From Allosphingosinicella deserti (GTDB lineage: Bacteria > Pseudomonadota > Alphaproteobacteria > Sphingomonadales > Sphingomonadaceae): a DNA stretch of 64,000 bases. The stretch is from contig NZ_PXYI01000001.1 in assembly GCF_003012735.1 (NCBI RefSeq), positions 806,001 to 870,000 on the forward strand, written 5' to 3'. The notes beneath the pieces were generated by a model. That model saw nothing but the letters and a program-made list of their open reading frames with translations. It had not been told where the DNA came from and searched no databases. Within the stretch, counting starts at the first letter, position 1. The number at the start of each line of letters is the position of its first letter. Of this stretch, positions 1-9,300 are shown piece after piece. A program made the translations under genes and the position numbers.

Positions 1-173
1 AGCACGTCTTCGATGAGCCCGGGGACTTTGGTGCTGATCGGCGTGACGTCGCCACGGACATAAGCGTTGTCCGTTCCGCCGGCATGGCCGGCGCCGACGA
101 GCCGATAGGCCGTTCCAGCGAATATGAGGATGGCGAGCAGCAGAGCCGCAGCGGCGGATTTCGAGAGTGTCAT
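1..173 (-). CDS. HlyD/EmrA-type membrane fusion protein (N-terminal part only)
   Basis: The reading frame begins at ATG 173 and runs off the left edge, giving about 57 residues. It has a short cytoplasmic start (MTLSKSAAAA), one hydrophobic anchor (about residues 9-20) and then the segment GGTDNAYVRGDVTPIS, typical of the first beta strand of HlyD/EmrA periplasmic adaptors (TDNAYV is a hallmark). Its ATG overlaps the TGA of the MFS gene (ATGA at 170-173), so the two are translationally coupled. It would join the MFS pump to an outer-membrane channel. Only the start is visible, so length and integrity are unknown. Confidence 0.8.
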   Translation of the reverse strand, partial: MTLSKSAAAALLLAILIFAGTAYRLVGAGHAGGTDNAYVRGDVTPISTKVPGLIEDV

Positions 174-1756
174 CGGGAGCCTCGCGTCGGGTGAGGGAGG
201 GAAGGGGATTGAAGCAGCAGGACGCCGGCGGCGCTGACGATGAGCAGGCCACCGGCGACCAGCAAGCCGTCCTCGAAGGAAAGCACCCAGGCTTCGCGGC
301 GAAGCGCGTCAGCCACGGTCGCGAGGGTGCGCACGGCGGCGATCGCATCGTCGCCAATGCGCGATGTGAGTTGCGCGGCGAAACTCTCGAGCGGCTCCGG
401 ATGGGGGCCGTAAGCGGCCGCGCTCTCCGCGCGCGCGCCGAGATGAAATCTTTGTCTTTGCGTCACGAATTCGGTGGCGAGCGCTACCCCGATGTTCGTC
501 CCGCCGAGCGTGGTCGCGTTGAACAGGAGCGATGCCGTCGGACCGTCGGCGGGCTTCAGCTGGATACCGCCGGCAATGAGGTTCGGCACCAGGAACAGCG
601 TCTGGCCGGCACCGGCCAAGGCCATGGCGAGCCGGAAGTCGTCGGCGCCCGTTTCTGACGTGACACCGGCGGCAAGCACCGCAGCAAGCCCGAACAGGAC
701 CAGCCCGGAGGCAATGATCAGGCGGCCGTCGATCCGCCCGAGCAGCCACCAGGCGAGCGGGTAAACGAGCAATTGCGGCACGGCAGCCCAGAGGTAGAGC
801 TGCCCAAGCTCGAGTGGGCGATAGCCCTGCACCAGGATCAGGAATTGCGGGACGAGGAACGCCGTGGTCGCGAAACCAACGCGAAAGAGGAGGTTCAGCG
901 TGATCGGCACGGCGAAGCTTCGCCGGGCGAGGAGGTCCAGGCTCAGTAGTGGCGCTGGCGATCGCCACAGGGTCAGGAGGAAACCGGCCCAGGCACCCGC
1001 GCCGGTCGCCATTGCCCAACCAATGACAGGACTGTCGAGCCAGTCGCGGCGCGTGCCCTGGCCGAGCACCAGCAGGGTTGAGGCGAGGGCGGCGCAGAGC
1101 AGCAGCAACGAGATCCAGTCTCGTCGAAGGGCCGGCCAAGCAATCGGCGTCCGTGGCACCAGCAGGATCGCGAAAATCGCCACAAGGCCGCCGCCGGCTG
1201 CCTGGAAGTGGAACAAGGCTTCCCAGCCGAGGCTGTCTTCGAGCAACCCGGCGAGAGGGGGCCCGAGGCTGGTGGGCAGGATCAGGATGATCGCGAGCAG
1301 TGACAACCCAAATCGAAGGCGAGGTCCCGACATCGTCATGAACGTCGCCACGAACGCCATCGGCCCGAACCCGCCGGCTGCAAAACCCTGCAGGGTCCGC
1401 ACGGCGATCATCCAGGGCAGCGGCGGAGCAGCGGCTGCGGCCACTGCGGTCATCGCAAAGAGCAGGGCGCTTGCCGCCATGTATCGGCCGAGGCCGAAGG
1501 CAGCGAGGAGCGGCGAGGCGAAGACGACCCCGGAGAAGAGACCCATCGAATAGTGGGTGACCAACCACGAGCCTTCGTCCGCCGATGCGCCGACCCTTCC
1601 CGCGATGTCGGCGATGTTGAACGGCACGAGTTGGCCCGAAAGGTTGACGACAAGCGACGCGGCCAGCGCAGTTGCGAGCAACAGCCTGCGATCCGGCGGC
1701 ATCGGCTCGGCCGCGCCGTTTGCTACACGCGGTTCTGGAGCGATATCCGTCACCAT
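170..1756 (-). CDS. DHA2-family MFS drug efflux transporter (EmrB-like)
   Basis: 528 residues with about 14 hydrophobic segments, the length and topology of DHA2 proton-drug antiporters. Segment 1 starts near residue 27; the stretch with DEGSWLVTHYSMGLF and the later RTLQGFAAGGFGP (motif C-like region) resemble EmrB relatives. It is followed at once by a HlyD-type adaptor, the usual EmrAB partner order reversed (pump first). The likely role is export of toxic organic compounds across the envelope. The ATG start at 1756 has no good ribosome binding site; GTG 1753 is an alternative. The substrate cannot be told from sequence. Confidence 0.85.
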   Translation of the reverse strand: MVTDIAPEPRVANGAAEPMPPDRRLLLATALAASLVVNLSGQLVPFNIADIAGRVGASADEGSWLVTHYSMGLFSGVVFASPLLAAFGLGRYMAASALLFAMTAVAAAAAPPLPWMIAVRTLQGFAAGGFGPMAFVATFMTMSGPRLRFGLSLLAIILILPTSLGPPLAGLLEDSLGWEALFHFQAAGGGLVAIFAILLVPRTPIAWPALRRDWISLLLLCAALASTLLVLGQGTRRDWLDSPVIGWAMATGAGAWAGFLLTLWRSPAPLLSLDLLARRSFAVPITLNLLFRVGFATTAFLVPQFLILVQGYRPLELGQLYLWAAVPQLLVYPLAWWLLGRIDGRLIIASGLVLFGLAAVLAAGVTSETGADDFRLAMALAGAGQTLFLVPNLIAGGIQLKPADGPTASLLFNATTLGGTNIGVALATEFVTQRQRFHLGARAESAAAYGPHPEPLESFAAQLTSRIGDDAIAAVRTLATVADALRREAWVLSFEDGLLVAGGLLIVSAAGVLLLQSPSLPHPTRGSR

Positions 1757-2221
1757 GGGGCGCTGAGCCCGATCTTAACCGCGCTTGTGCCGTTTCCGGT
1801 GCGCGCGCACCGCGCAATCGCTGGCGTGGCGAACAGAGCGAGCGCGGCCGGTTCGTTCCCCCACGCGCGCGTTCGGGACGCAGTCTTCACGCGGGAGAAG
1901 CCAAACTCCCGGGTCTCGCCGAGGAGATGAGCCGACGCGATGCTCGCCGACAAAAGCGACAGGGATAGGACGAGATGCCGCAGATGTGCAGCTAAATGGG
2001 CTCCGAGCATGGTACCCTCGCTTCCGCGTCGGCACGTCTCCCGCTTGAGTTGCTGTTTCCCGGCGCGGGACCAGATCGCGAGGACGGATCACCGAAGAAG
2101 TTCGGGCGGAGTCACAGGCAAGTTACAGAAGCCTCCGCGGTGAGGCGTTCGTGAAGTCTACGAGACGCTACGGGCTGATTCTGCCAGGAGCAGCCGTTCG
2201 CCAAGTGGAACCGAATAACCG

Positions 2222-2242
2222 GAGTTGGTCGCGAGCTGCCGA
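2222..2242 (+). repeat. 21-base dispersed direct repeat, copy 1
   Basis: The 21 bases beginning GAGTTGGTCGCGAGC and ending TGCCGA are identical to 6090-6110. Both copies sit in non-coding, scarred DNA. They may be remnants of the same lost mobile element. Confidence 0.6.
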
Positions 2243-2283
2243 GTTTCTAGACACAGGGTATTCGAACGGGACGGCTTGCGACG

Positions 2284-2309
2284 GGAGCGAAGCGGATCCG
2301 CTTCGCTCC
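2284..2309. repeat. Perfect 26-base palindrome
   Basis: GGAGCGAAGCGGA is followed directly by its reverse complement, giving a loopless 13-bp arm palindrome. It lies about 90 bases beyond the stop of the TMEM175-like gene. No T-run follows on either strand, so a simple intrinsic terminator is doubtful; a protein site or a REP-like scar is possible. Confidence 0.6.
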
Positions 2310-2399
2310 ACTCCACTCCGTAGGCGGAGAACAATTATCTCCCATAACCACGGATCGATTGACAACACTGCCGGTGCGAGCGGCCTGCTCCGGTGCAGG

Positions 2400-3050
2400 C
2401 TACGCCCAAGTTCCAAAACCCTCGCTCGTCCATGCATGATAGAGGACGATGAGGAGGAAGATGACCACCGCGAGCCACGGGGAGCCGATCGTGCCGGCGA
2501 CGATCGCCAAGCCGTAGGCGGCTGCGCCAAACCACGGGCGGCTGCGCTGTGCCCTGAAGTAGCCGCCGGGCACCGCGGGTGCGAGTCGTTCGCGATGCCG
2601 TTCGAGGTAGGGGAATATTGGGGCCCATGCCGCCGACATCAGAGCTGCGAAGACGCCGTACAGGACTACTGCCGCCCGCTGATCTGCCGTGTTGCCGCTC
2701 TGCAGCGCCTCGGCAAGGACGCCAGTCGGGAAGGGGATCAACGCGGCCGTGCCGAGAATTCCAAGGTTGATCCCGTTCAGGCCTCGATCGACGCGGGCAA
2801 CCTGCCGGAACAGGCCGTGGTGGTTCAGCCAGATCACACCGACATAGACGAAGGCTAGCGCGAACGCGGCGTATGACGCCCACGCTGCAGCGAGCGCTTG
2901 GGCCAGCCCACCCGGTGCCGCGTCCGGTTTGTGGATTTCGATCACGAGAAGCGTGAGCACGATCGGGAAGAATGCGTCGCCGAAGGCGATCAGCCGCGTT
3001 GCGTCCGCCGTGACGCCGGCCGCCGCCGCATGCGGACGGAGCGTCGTCAC
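2400..3050 (-). CDS. TMEM175-like (DUF1211) membrane protein, putative potassium channel
   Basis: About 216 residues with several hydrophobic helices. The first helix carries RLIAFGDAFFPIVLTLLV, the signature R-x-x-x-x-GDAxFxIxxTLL of bacterial TMEM175/DUF1211 channels, and the second region has the conserved W-x-N-H-H (VIWLNHHG). I choose GTG 3050 because it overlaps the stop of the upstream gene (GTGA at 3047-3050), giving a start at VTTLRPHA; the frame is open upstream to 3101. It is the last gene of the SDR-GlcG-SnoaL operon. Family known, ion selectivity inferred. Confidence 0.8.
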   Translation of the reverse strand: MTTLRPHAAAAGVTADATRLIAFGDAFFPIVLTLLVIEIHKPDAAPGGLAQALAAAWASYAAFALAFVYVGVIWLNHHGLFRQVARVDRGLNGINLGILGTAALIPFPTGVLAEALQSGNTADQRAAVVLYGVFAALMSAAWAPIFPYLERHRERLAPAVPGGYFRAQRSRPWFGAAAYGLAIVAGTIGSPWLAVVIFLLIVLYHAWTSEGFGTWA

Positions 3051-3598
3051 GGATTGGTACCGCCGCCCGCGCTGCCCTGCGCGAGCTTCACCCGGCCCCA
3101 CAGATCGTCGAACTCTATGCTGTCGAAGAAGGCGTTCGCGCGCACGATGCGGCCGTTGTCCATCTCCAATATCCAGACATAGGTGTTGGTGTAAGGCTTG
3201 CCGTCCCGCGCAGTGCCGGCTGCGTCGAAGAACACGATAACCGTGTCGTCTTCAGCATAGATCTTTCGGACGACTGGTACCAAGCGGGCCTGCATCCTGG
3301 CATTGAAGGGGCGGATCACCTCGTCGATGAAGGCATCGCGGCTCGGATATGTCCTGGCCGCCGCCGAGTTGCCGGTGATCGTCCACTGTGCGTCGGGCGC
3401 CAGCAGATCATAAGGGCTCCCCGTGCCGGTCCTCCAGGCTTCGAAGCTGCGCGCGACCGCGGCTCGGTTCGCCTCCTCGATCGATGAGGATACTGCTGCC
3501 GAAGTGGCCATTGCGGGCGGGCTCATGACGGCGAGGAAGGCTGAGAGGGCGAAGCCATAACAGGCGCCTCTCGCCCGGTGGGCAGCAAGACTGAGCAT
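3047..3598 (-). CDS. Secreted SnoaL-like (NTF2-fold) protein
   Basis: 183 residues. A signal peptide is visible (hydrophobic core about residues 13-26, PPAMA cleavage region). The mature part has the alpha+beta cone of SnoaL-like proteins: EEANRAAVARSFEAW at the start, then LAPDAQWTITG and a late VWILEMDNGRIVRANAFFDS, typical of this fold. The start is supported by CGGAGG eight bases upstream, which places the first 76 bases inside the 3' end of the GlcG-like gene in another frame. It may be a ketosteroid-isomerase-like enzyme or a binding protein; the substrate is unknown. Confidence 0.75.
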   Translation of the reverse strand: MLSLAAHRARGACYGFALSAFLAVMSPPAMATSAAVSSSIEEANRAAVARSFEAWRTGTGSPYDLLAPDAQWTITGNSAAARTYPSRDAFIDEVIRPFNARMQARLVPVVRKIYAEDDTVIVFFDAAGTARDGKPYTNTYVWILEMDNGRIVRANAFFDSIEFDDLWGRVKLAQGSAGGGTNP

Positions 3599-4008
3599 AT
3601 CGGTTCCTCCGGGAGAGTGTTGGCTGCTGCGGCGGCAACCTGGGCATCCTGCGCCACGCTGCCGCCCGAAACACCGACGGCGCCGATCATCGACCCGCCG
3701 GGAGAGAGGAGAGGCATGCCGCCCGCGAACACGACCAGGCCGCCGTTCGTGGCGTCCAGGCCGGGAGACGTGCCTCCGGGCTTGCAGAATTCACCGACCG
3801 CTTCGCTGTTCATGCCGAACAGTGCGGCCGTGCGGGCCTTCTTCAACGCGATGTCGACGGATCCGAGCAGCGCCCCGTCCATCCGGAGGAACGCCTTCAG
3901 GTTCGCGCTGCTATCGAGCACCGCGATGTTCATCGGAACACCTATGGCACGTGCCTCGGTGATAGCCGCCGCAATCGCCGCTTCGCAGCGTGTCTGGGTG
4001 ATGGTCAT
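3523..4008 (-). CDS. GlcG/HbpS-like (DUF336) protein
   Basis: 161 residues. The features follow the GlcG/HbpS family: a start with an AIAAAITEARAIG helix, then MNIAVLDSSANLKAFLRMDGA, KKARTAALF, and the glycine-rich GAVGVSGG segment near residue 110. Members bind heme or cobalamin or act as subunits with oxidoreductases. It lies 15 bases after the SDR stop and its 3' end overlaps the SnoaL-like gene by 76 bases. The C-terminal tail rich in Pro/Ser may be an extension caused by that overlap. No signal peptide is seen. Confidence 0.8.
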   Translation of the reverse strand: MTITQTRCEAAIAAAITEARAIGVPMNIAVLDSSANLKAFLRMDGALLGSVDIALKKARTAALFGMNSEAVGEFCKPGGTSPGLDATNGGLVVFAGGMPLLSPGGSMIGAVGVSGGSVAQDAQVAAAAANTLPEEPICSVLLPTGREAPVMASPSQPSSPS

Positions 4009-4023
4009 GCGAGCCTCCTTGGA

Positions 4024-4878
4024 TCAGGCTTGGCGCGGCTCCGCCCTGATCTCGGCGACGAGCGGCGACTCCAGCTCGATGCGGTTTTCCCAAGCTTGCT
4101 GCTGATGAATCTTCAGCATGTCCTCAATCGCCTTGGGAACGACGTTGCGGAACTTGCCGGTGTCGGCAGGGACGAGCTCGATCATCCGGTCGATCATCTC
4201 CTGCGGATCGAGCCGTCCCTCCGGTGTCGCGAAGAAATCGTCGAAGCCTTTGCGCAGGTCCGCACGCTTTGTGACGTTCTTGCTGTCGTCGAGCCAACGG
4301 AAGGCATTGTCCGCCATCGTCTCGTTATAGCCCGTGTAATAGGCTCCGGGATTGATCGTCTGAACCAGGATGCCGTGCGGGCGCAGCTCCTGCTGCAGCG
4401 CCTCTGCGATCGCCTCGAGCGCATGCTTGGTCGACACGTAGGTCCCCCAGTTGGCCGGCGTGAACAGCCCGCCCATCGAAGAGGTGAAGACGAGCTTCCC
4501 ACGGCGCTTCTGCGCCACCCATTTCTGGACCACCTTCTGGGTGAGGATCAGCGGGAGAAAGACGTTTATTTCGTAATTCCGCCGCACCAGGTCGATCGGG
4601 ATCTCCCACACCGGGCCGCTTTCGCCTTGGCCGGCGTTGTTCCAGAGGACGTCGAAGTCCCAGCCCACAGCCTGTTCGATATCGTAGGGATCAGTCAGGT
4701 CGAGCCGTTCGACGCGCAGGTTGTGCAGGCCGAGCTCCGCTGCCTTCCTGCGCAGCGGCATCACCTGAGGCGAAACCTGCACCGTCGCGATCACGTTATG
4801 GCCATCACGGGCCATCCCGATCGCTGCGCCTTCGCCGAAGCCGGATCCTGCGCCGGTAACCAGAATGGTTTTGGACAT
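4024..4878 (-). CDS. Short-chain dehydrogenase/reductase
   Basis: 284 residues, classical SDR. The dinucleotide-binding motif TGAGSGFG is at residues 8-15, the NNAG motif follows at about residue 90, and the catalytic pair appears as TSSMGG and YVSTKHA (YxxxK). The ATG at 4878 gives the expected N terminus MSKTILVTGAG; the open frame extends much further upstream but without homology. First gene of the operon that also encodes the GlcG-like, SnoaL-like and TMEM175-like proteins, divergent from the AraC-type gene, which probably controls it. Substrate unknown. Confidence 0.9.
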   Translation of the reverse strand: MSKTILVTGAGSGFGEGAAIGMARDGHNVIATVQVSPQVMPLRRKAAELGLHNLRVERLDLTDPYDIEQAVGWDFDVLWNNAGQGESGPVWEIPIDLVRRNYEINVFLPLILTQKVVQKWVAQKRRGKLVFTSSMGGLFTPANWGTYVSTKHALEAIAEALQQELRPHGILVQTINPGAYYTGYNETMADNAFRWLDDSKNVTKRADLRKGFDDFFATPEGRLDPQEMIDRMIELVPADTGKFRNVVPKAIEDMLKIHQQQAWENRIELESPLVAEIRAEPRQA

Positions 4879-5121
4879 GCTTTCGACCCTCCTGCCATGA
4901 TGAGAGCCGCAAATTAGCGCAGACCACTCGCCGTCGCTGTTCGCCGATTGCTGAGCCGCGTCCTGGATTGCTATAATCATCTCGTCGCAAATCGTGCGCT
5001 GCTGCGACGCGCGCGTGGCGGACCAGCGGCCTGCGAGCGTCGACCTGAGCACGCGTGTCGTTGCAGCATGATGCACTTCAGTTTTTGATGCAGCGACGTG
5101 GTGGGATCGGGAGACGATGCC

Positions 5122-6003
5122 GTGACGAAACTTCGTTTGGTGAACACACCGGCCGAAATCGGACGCATCCAAGGTGCTGCCCCGCCACTGATCGGCGCAG
5201 CATTCCTGGGCGACACGCAGATCGCGCCGCCGTGGCCTCAGCAGCCGCACGATGCCTACTGCAGGCCCATGCGTCACCACATCATCGGTGCGGTGTTTTC
5301 TGGAGAGGGCACGACGGCGCTCAAGACCGCGGGCCAACGCCTGCACGTTCGCTCAAAGACGGATACCATCATCATCAATCCAAGTGGCACCGACGGTTGG
5401 TGGACGTGCACCGGGTCGCCGCTGGTTTCGAACGTCTTCCTCGGTCAGGAAAGATTAAGACGTTGCGCAGAGGAGGTCGGCCGAGGCGGCACGCCGGAGC
5501 TGATCTTGAGCCTCCAATCAGACGATCCAAAGCTCTTCAACATTCTCAGCTTGATCGCGCGCGAGAGAGATGTCGACGATGTCGCCTCGAAGCTATTCAT
5601 GGAGCACTTGGTGGACCTCCTTTGCTTACAACTCCTTCGTCGCCACGTCACCTTCCCGCACGACTGCTCCGGCGCAAAAGGAGGATTGACTCCCGCTCAA
5701 TTGCGGCGCGTGACTAGCTATATCGAGGACCGTCTTTCCAACGAAATCCGCCTCCAGGAACTCGCCAATATCGCCCATGTTAGCCGCTTTCATTTTTGTC
5801 GCGCATTCAGGTGCTCAACCGGACAAACTCCCCATCAATGGCTAATCAGGGCTCGTATCAAACGGGCATGTTGCCTCCTCCGCGAGACCAGGCTGAGCAT
5901 CACCGACATAGCTCTGGTGGTAGGCTACCAAACGGCATCGTCTTTCGCTCTTGCCTTCCGCAAGGCAACAGGAGCCTCGCCGACGGACTATCGAGCCCGT
6001 TGA
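5122..6003 (+). CDS. AraC-family transcriptional regulator
   Basis: About 293 residues. The C-terminal two-helix-turn-helix domain (about residues 195-290) is clear: LSNEIRLQELANIAHVSRFHF, then the signature ending in SITDIALVVGYQTASSFALAFRKATG and SPTDYR. The N-terminal half is a sensor region of the AraC-ligand-binding type with no strong motif. GTG 5122 is chosen because GGGAG lies nine bases ahead; GTG 5098 is a second option. Divergent from the SDR operon, about 240 bases apart, so it probably activates that operon. Confidence 0.85.
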   Translation: MTKLRLVNTPAEIGRIQGAAPPLIGAAFLGDTQIAPPWPQQPHDAYCRPMRHHIIGAVFSGEGTTALKTAGQRLHVRSKTDTIIINPSGTDGWWTCTGSPLVSNVFLGQERLRRCAEEVGRGGTPELILSLQSDDPKLFNILSLIARERDVDDVASKLFMEHLVDLLCLQLLRRHVTFPHDCSGAKGGLTPAQLRRVTSYIEDRLSNEIRLQELANIAHVSRFHFCRAFRCSTGQTPHQWLIRARIKRACCLLRETRLSITDIALVVGYQTASSFALAFRKATGASPTDYRAR

Positions 6004-6089
6004 TCAAAGAGGGGCAGATGTTGTTACCTGAAGGCGAACGGCTGGTTCCGGCATCAGCGGACGTTCGAGCGATCGCATCGGAACGACGT

Positions 6090-6110
6090 GAGTTGGTCGC
6101 GAGCTGCCGA
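6090..6110 (+). repeat. 21-base dispersed direct repeat, copy 2
   Basis: Identical over 21 bases to 2222-2242. It lies directly beside the point where the integrase-like reading loses similarity (near 6120), as if it marks a deletion or insertion edge. Confidence 0.6.
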
Positions 6111-6119
6111 TCGGCGGCT

Positions 6120-6251
6120 AGCACGCAACGTCGCCTCCGCCGAGGCGCGGGCAACATAGGCGTCAACTCGCTCCCGATCGGCGGGAGCGAGCTGGGGCAG
6201 AAACGGTTCGGGCGAGGTGACCTGGTCGACCACCAGGACGGCGCCCGCCAT
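6120..6251 (-). pseudogene. Tyrosine recombinase N-terminal remnant
   Basis: The minus-strand reading from ATG 6251 gives 44 residues ending VDAYVARASAEATLRA, which looks like the SAM-like DNA-binding start of phage-type integrases (typically continuing ...YRSDW..W). After that point the frame continues as unrelated arginine-rich sequence to a stop at 6054. No catalytic R-H-R-Y part is present nearby. I read it as a decayed integrase fragment. The short match leaves room for error. Confidence 0.45.
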
Positions 6252-6275
6252 GATCGCGTCGAGGGTCTCCCGCTC

Positions 6276-6300
6276 GACCGGCCCCCTCAGGGGGCCGGTC
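6276..6300. terminator. Strong GC hairpin (11-bp stem, 3-base loop)
   Basis: GACCGGCCCCC, loop TCA, then the exact complement GGGGGCCGGTC. It lies between the pectate-lyase-like gene stop (6390, minus strand) and the integrase remnant, so on the minus strand it is about 90 bases after that stop. It lacks a U-run; it may be a terminator of atypical form or a REP-like element. Confidence 0.4.
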
Positions 6301-6389
6301 AGTCACGGCAGCGTCGGTCCGGCTCGGGTTGCATCCAAGGGCTCAAGCCGACGATGAAAGCGCCACATCTACGATCACGATCGAAGGCG

Positions 6390-9300
6390 TCAGGGCTCCA
6401 CCGCGTACAGGCTGCGGTGGGTGAGAATGAAGAGCGTGCGGCCGCCCTCGCCGCCGAACACCAGCTGCAAAGGCCGATCGGGGACGTCGATGCGGCCGAG
6501 CTGGCGACCATCGGGCGCGAAGACGAACACCTGGCCGTTGGCGACGAACACTCGGCCGCGCCGGTCGGTAGCGACGCTATCGCCCCCGCGATTGGCGAAG
6601 AGGCGGAGATCCGTGAGCGTGCCGCCGTCGCCCACGACGGCGCTGTAGGTCACATTCTCGGAGCTGTTGGACACGAATACCCGCTCGCCCTTGCTCGCCT
6701 GGAGCAGGCCCGTCGTGTTGAGGCTGTCCGTCCAGCGCCAGCCGATGCGGTCGATCGGGCCCTGCTGCCACACGGGGAACGCGGGCAGCACCAGGCTGCC
6801 GTCGGGCGAGACATATTCCTCGGCCTTCGGCGTTCCGACATCGCGCGCGAACATCTCCGCCAGGGTGGTGAACTGATACGTGTCGTGGTTCAGCTGATCG
6901 CGGAACTCGCCGTTGTTCCACCAATTCGCCGGCAGTGCGACCTTGGCCGTGCCCCCGGGACGCACGGGAGTCGGCTTGATGACGGTCAACTGGTCCTTCG
7001 GCCCGTTGGGATCGAACGAATAGACGGTCGCATATTTACCCTGTCCCGACACGACCATGAGGTGTCCCGACCGGTCGACCGCCAGATTGACGGGATCGAG
7101 CGGGTGGTCGCGGATGACCTCGACGCCGCGCGCCTCGGTCCAGCGGTGGATGCGCTGAAAGCGACGATCGACGAAATAAAGCGTTCCGTCGCCGCCGACG
7201 CTCGCCCCTGAGATGGAGAAGAAGCCGTCGGCGATCTTCCTGAGCTCGCCCGTCCCTGCCAGCTCGGATGTCCGGGGACTTTGCTGCTCACCCTTGATGT
7301 GCAGCTTGGCGAACTCGCGCTCGCGCGTGAAGATGCCGCTGGTCACGTCCTCGATAGCGTTCTCGAACGCGAACTTGCTCGCACGAAGATAGGTGCCGCA
7401 CATGTCGTCGCTGCACAGCGCCGCGCCGCTCTCGGCGTTGCTGTGCAGGTTGTGGAAGCGGATGTCCGACGAGTTGTAGATTTTGATCGCGCTGCGCGCC
7501 GGGTGATAGGTCCGGGTCACGCGATAGGCGTGGTAGTTCGCGAAGAGCAGGTTCTTCGAATTGCTGATCTGCAGCCCGATCGCGTTCGGCCCGTCGCCCA
7601 CCTCCTGCTCGGTCTGCGGCGCGTAGAACTCCCAGTTCTGCACATTGTCGAGCACGAACTCGTTGCGGGCGTGGTGCTCCACCGACACTTCGTAGATCCG
7701 TCCCGGCGTGCTCGTATCGCTGATGTAGAAGCCGGCGGAGGCGAAGTTCTGCGGGCTCCAAACGTCGGCGAAGGTGCCGCCGCCGCCATCGGTCACCCAG
7801 ATGCTCGGATATTGGCCGTCGAGCCGGTCGTCGAGGATCGGATCGCCGCCTCGGGTGGATCGGAAATAGAGCGGCTTGCCGTCGGGAGTCACGGTGCCGC
7901 CGCCGCCGGCGATCTTGACGTCTTCGACCAGGCTGTTCGCACCGGAGCGCCACAGCAGCGCCGATGCGCGCGGGTTGATGCGGCCGGTGAACAGGCCGAT
8001 GCCGTTCAGGATATTGTCGCCGCCGCGCGGGCTTTCGACGATCGGAACGACCGTCCCCACCCCCGCATGGCGCGGATTGTCTTCCGGGATCGAAAGCTGG
8101 GTGATCGCCGGATGCAGGCCCACCAGCACGGTGTCGGGGCGCAGCTTGAGCGCATCCGTCACGCGGTAGTGACCGATCGGGAAATAGAGCACGCGGTGGG
8201 TGTCGATGGCGCGCTGGATCGCGGGGGTGTCGTCCGTCTCCCAGTCGCCCTTGACCCCGAGCGTCTTGACGTTGATCCACTCGCCCATCGGCGGGGTGTC
8301 GCGGATGACCTGGGCTTGCGCGGGCAGCGCCGGGATCGGCCGGATCTCGGCCTCGGTCTTGTACTCCCCGAAACGCCCCTGGCCGGGCAGATGGAGACCA
8401 TAGCTGAACGAGGCGACTTCGTAGCTGCGTCCCTTTCCGGCCACCGTCCTGCCGCTGTCCCGAAAGCGCGCGAAGACCGGCGTGTTGCTCGCCACCGCGG
8501 CTTCGAAGCCGATCTGGGTGAACACCCGGTCCTCGTTGGAGATGATCACGCCCGCCCGGCTTACATTCTCGAAGCGGATGTTCTTGCCCCACAGCGAGTC
8601 GGAATAGCCGCGGTCGATCTCGATCCCGACGGGGGTATTGCGGATGGCGACGTTGGCCATGGTGAGCCGCGCCTCATGCTCGCGAATGGCCGCGTCGCGC
8701 TGCCCATCGAAGGTCGCGTCGACCAGGGTGAACTGCCAGGCGGGCGACGTCTTTTCCGTGACGATGCCGTATCGGCCGCCATGGAAGTGAACGTCTTTCA
8801 TCATGTTGCCCGCCTGGTAGACCCCGGCGAAGCCCGATCCGATGCGGAAGTCCATGTGATTGAGGAAGGCGTGCTGCGCCATGCGGAAGCGGATCGCCGC
8901 GGCGGCCGGGTTACCGGCGCCGATCTCCACATCGATGTTGGCCATTGCGGAGTAGAAAGTGCCCGAATGCGCGTCGCGCTGCTCGCGGTCGCGCGGCACC
9001 ATCGTGGGCACCGGGACCGGAGGCTTGCCGGGCTGATATTGCGGGTTGCCGCCGAACACGACCATCGTCGACACGCCCTTCTGGAAGCCAGGCGTGTTGG
9101 GCGCGAGCACGAGGACGGGGCGCGTGGGGCCTACGCCGTAGATGCGGACCCCCGGCGGCACCACCACGGTGCGGGTAAGGCGATAACGGCCGGAGGGGAG
9201 GAAGACGATCCCGTGGCCACTCTGGTCGCGCGCCGCGTCGAGCGCTTTCTGGATCGCGGCCGTGTCATCGGCGCGGCCGTCGGCGCGCGCCTTCACCGTC

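Larger units (their letters stand above)
1757..2399. other. Long intergenic stretch without a convincing gene
   Basis: 643 bases between the MFS start and the end of the TMEM175-like gene. A minus-strand frame at 1750-2010 could encode 86 residues with a signal-like start, but its remainder is an arginine-rich, low-complexity reading with no recognisable domain, so it is not called. The region holds a perfect 26-base palindrome (2284-2309) and one copy of a 21-base dispersed repeat (2222-2242). Confidence 0.6.
6004..6389. other. Scarred intergenic stretch with integrase remnant
   Basis: 386 bases between the AraC gene and the end of the pectate-lyase-like gene. It contains a broken tyrosine-recombinase N terminus (6120-6251, minus strand), the second copy of the 21-base repeat (6090-6110) and a strong hairpin (6276-6300). 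No intact gene is seen. Confidence 0.6.

Noticed and set aside
1750-2010. 86-codon frame upstream of the MFS gene with a signal-like start
   Set aside because: The rest is low-complexity and arginine-rich, the ribosome binding site is poor, and no homology is recognised.
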